Source: Spartobacteria bacterium UBA6821 (GTDB lineage Bacteria; Verrucomicrobiota; Verrucomicrobiia; Chthoniobacterales; UBA6821). From it: a DNA stretch of 14,295 nt. Shown here piece by piece: positions 14,064 to 14,295 of this stretch (its first letter is position 1; every line of letters begins with the position of its first letter). The notes under the pieces were generated by a model that saw only the letters and a program-made list of their open reading frames with translations, was not told the origin of the DNA and ran no database searches. The stretch is from positions 29,422 to 43,716 of the forward strand of contig DKEN01000153.1 of assembly GCA_002452515.1 (NCBI GenBank), in the 5' to 3' direction. Position numbers and translations under genes: made by a program.

Positions 14064-14295
14064 ATGAGAAATACCCTTAAATCTCTATACAAAAAACTAC
14101 CCTTTATAAAAGAATTACGCACAGTTCAACATTTGCTTGAACAAACAAATAATTCACTTAATCAAGTTAACGATTCTATCGGCCAGATTGCTAATTGGCA
14201 ATGTAACCGCAAGCTTTTTCAAATGTCCGCGTTGATTCAGACATTAGAAGCCATCAAATCAAGCAACCCCAAGACCGCATTAATAGAGATTACTG
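14064..14295 (+). CDS. N-terminal part of an unidentified polysaccharide-locus protein, cut by window edge
   Basis: The ATG at 14064 opens a frame that stays open for 77 residues to the end of the window. It begins MRNTLKSLYKKLPFIKEL, a short basic amphipathic start, followed by a Gln/Asn/Leu-rich heptad-like stretch (VQHLLEQTNNSLNQVNDSI) that suggests a coiled coil. Basic starts with K-K-x-P-F/Y-I followed by coiled coil are common in glycosyltransferases and SAM-dependent methyltransferases of glycan loci, but no catalytic motif is inside the window, so I assign no function. Base composition is markedly AT-rich (about 30% G+C in 14041-14100 by hand count, against about 62% in 9541-9600). 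There is no Shine-Dalgarno sequence. Confidence 0.6.
   Translation, partial: MRNTLKSLYKKLPFIKELRTVQHLLEQTNNSLNQVNDSIGQIANWQCNRKLFQMSALIQTLEAIKSSNPKTALIEIT

Overview
The window comes from a diderm (Gram-negative-type) bacterium. It encodes an autotransporter beta-barrel, a second outer-membrane barrel, and an export protein and co-polymerase kinase of the Wza/Wzc type. Most genes lack a good Shine-Dalgarno sequence. Together with the proline/threonine-rich secreted proteins and the order of the export genes, this makes me think of Verrucomicrobiota or a relative. That taxonomic guess is inference from style, not from a marker gene.

Layout. Positions 1-1383 hold the 3' end of a type V autotransporter gene (passenger tail, Pro/Thr linker, translocator barrel). 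Converging on it is a small secreted Pro/Thr/Lys-rich protein on the minus strand (about 1397-1771). From about 1939 to the right edge everything reads on the plus strand and looks like one extracellular polysaccharide locus: a Wzy/WaaL-type polymerase or ligase fused to a periplasmic helical-repeat tail (1939-4446), an outer-membrane beta-barrel (4485-6029), a short Wza-like export protein (6061-6795), a Wzc-like tyrosine autokinase and co-polymerase (6809-9175), two tandem NAD-dependent sugar epimerases related to CDP-paratose/tyvelose epimerases (9314-10369 and 10399-11460), a ParD-like antitoxin with a crippled ParE-like toxin remnant (11467-11933), and a PglK/MsbA-type ABC exporter that is probably the lipid-linked glycan flippase (12029-13786). 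A degenerate AT-richer stretch follows (13787-14063), then the start of an unidentified gene cut by the window edge (14064 onward).

How it fits together (inference). The epimerases make a nucleotide sugar. The ABC exporter flips a lipid-linked repeat unit. The Wzy-type protein polymerises or transfers it in the periplasm under control of the Wzc-type kinase. The polymer leaves through the export protein, which here is short and lacks an obvious outer-membrane helix, so the adjacent beta-barrel may be the actual outer-membrane pore. No priming glycosyltransferase or unambiguous glycosyltransferase is visible, so the locus must continue outside the window. The most interesting points are the split exporter, the polymerase-TPR fusion, the Phe-for-Tyr catalytic position in the first epimerase, and the toxin relic stitched into the operon.
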